Positions 63,812 to 64,000 of a stretch of 64,000 nucleotides of DNA are shown in pieces. The stretch is from JAFGNB01 sp050304135 (lineage in GTDB: Bacteria; Fibrobacterota; Chitinivibrionia; Chitinivibrionales; Chitinispirillaceae), in contig JBNLDC010000025.1 of NCBI GenBank assembly GCA_050304135.1, positions 1-64,000 of the forward strand. The letters run 5' to 3'. How positions within the stretch are numbered: the first letter of the stretch is position 1; every line of letters begins with the position of its first letter. The notes below the pieces were generated by a model. The model was not told where the DNA came from. It worked only from the letters and a program-made list of their open reading frames with translations, and ran no database searches. The position numbers and the translations under genes are program-made.

Positions 63812-64000
63812 GTGAACGATACGCCAACCATACAGTTGAGAGAGGTGTCGGTTTTTCCTGACGATGCAGTCCTGAAAAAAACACTCGGGCGATCATTCGG
63901 ATGGTATGTGAAGCTGCTGCACCTTTTTGCTGCAAATGAGATGCTACACGAATGGCGGTACTACCGCGACGGGAACGCCTGGCTGTGCAAGGTGCAGAAG
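63812..64000 (+). CDS. DUF3788-family protein (5' end only)
   Basis: The first 63 codons are in the window; the gene continues beyond it. The residues VLKKTLGRSFGWYVKLLHLF and LHEWRYYRDGNAWLCKVQK follow the DUF3788 pattern, a small cytoplasmic family of unknown function. The start is GTG at 63812 with AAGAGG upstream. Confidence 0.65.
   Translation, partial: MNDTPTIQLREVSVFPDDAVLKKTLGRSFGWYVKLLHLFAANEMLHEWRYYRDGNAWLCKVQK

Noticed and set aside
1..64000. tRNA, rRNA, CRISPR array, transposase or phage genes
   Set aside because: Scanning for T-loop motifs, spaced direct repeats and DDE or integrase motifs found none that hold up.

Overview
The window is chromosomal DNA from an anaerobic or microaerobic Gram-negative bacterium, roughly half G+C. 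Three things suggest a Fibrobacterota-like (Chitinivibrionia-type) host, all by inference. First, a TIGR02147-family regulator is followed directly by a lipoprotein. Second, large exported proteins end in short beta-sandwich tails resembling type IX-style sorting domains. Third, anaerobic chemistry is present as a double-cubane-cluster reductase with its activase. I found no rRNA, tRNA, CRISPR array, complete IS element or phage.

Layout. 1-5.0 kb: noncoding DNA with hairpins, a 7TM-type sensor kinase and a UbiA prenyltransferase. 4.4-7.7 kb: an Asp-box repeat surface protein between two diverged direct repeats of about 470 bp; the left copy carries the 3' end of the HEAT-like gene that lies beyond the right copy. 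8.5-14.0 kb: a DsrE protein, then a five-gene thiol-redox operon (thioredoxin reductase, thioredoxin-glutaredoxin fusion, GroES, atypical thioredoxin, second flavin reductase). A sigma54-type promoter precedes it, with a divergent PAS-AAA+-Fis activator and a GTTAAC inverted repeat between. 14.0-16.8 kb: a Tgt-MnmC-like fusion and a SLOG-like protein. 17.1-21.9 kb: a zinc-type ABC importer (ZnuABC) overlapping genes for a His-rich outer-membrane protein, a lipoprotein and a small membrane protein. 22.2-30.1 kb: a multi-pass membrane protein, a nested inverted-repeat element, an AEP primase-helicase of TOTE type, a truncated SIR2 gene and a SWIM-SNF2 helicase.

30.4-37.1 kb: a YugP-type protease, a SUI1/YciH factor, SemiSWEET, a YkgJ cysteine-cluster protein, an M23/LysM peptidase, a methyltransferase and a PKD lipoprotein. 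37.4-42.2 kb: a four-gene cassette without signal peptides (duplicated beta module, Ala-rich protein, M23-like plus peptidoglycan-binding protein, C39-like plus DUF4474 protein) that resembles cargo of a contractile secretion apparatus. 42.6-48.4 kb: a beta-barrel candidate, an ECF sigma factor with an anti-sigma factor fused to a CBM48-like domain, and exported DUF4382 and VWA proteins. 48.5-53.7 kb: an Excalibur lipoprotein, the double-cubane reductase pair, a membrane protein and an exported esterase. 54.3-60.6 kb: small secreted proteins, a caspase-like DUF6345-type protein, and the TIGR02147 operon with a CheY-like receiver, followed by a CsgG-like lipoprotein. 60.8-64.0 kb: a secreted GH2 glycosidase and the start of a DUF3788 gene.

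Most convincing as under-described systems are the sigma54-controlled redox/GroES operon, the cell-wall effector cassette and the Tgt-MnmC fusion. All family assignments come from reading motifs; no database was searched.
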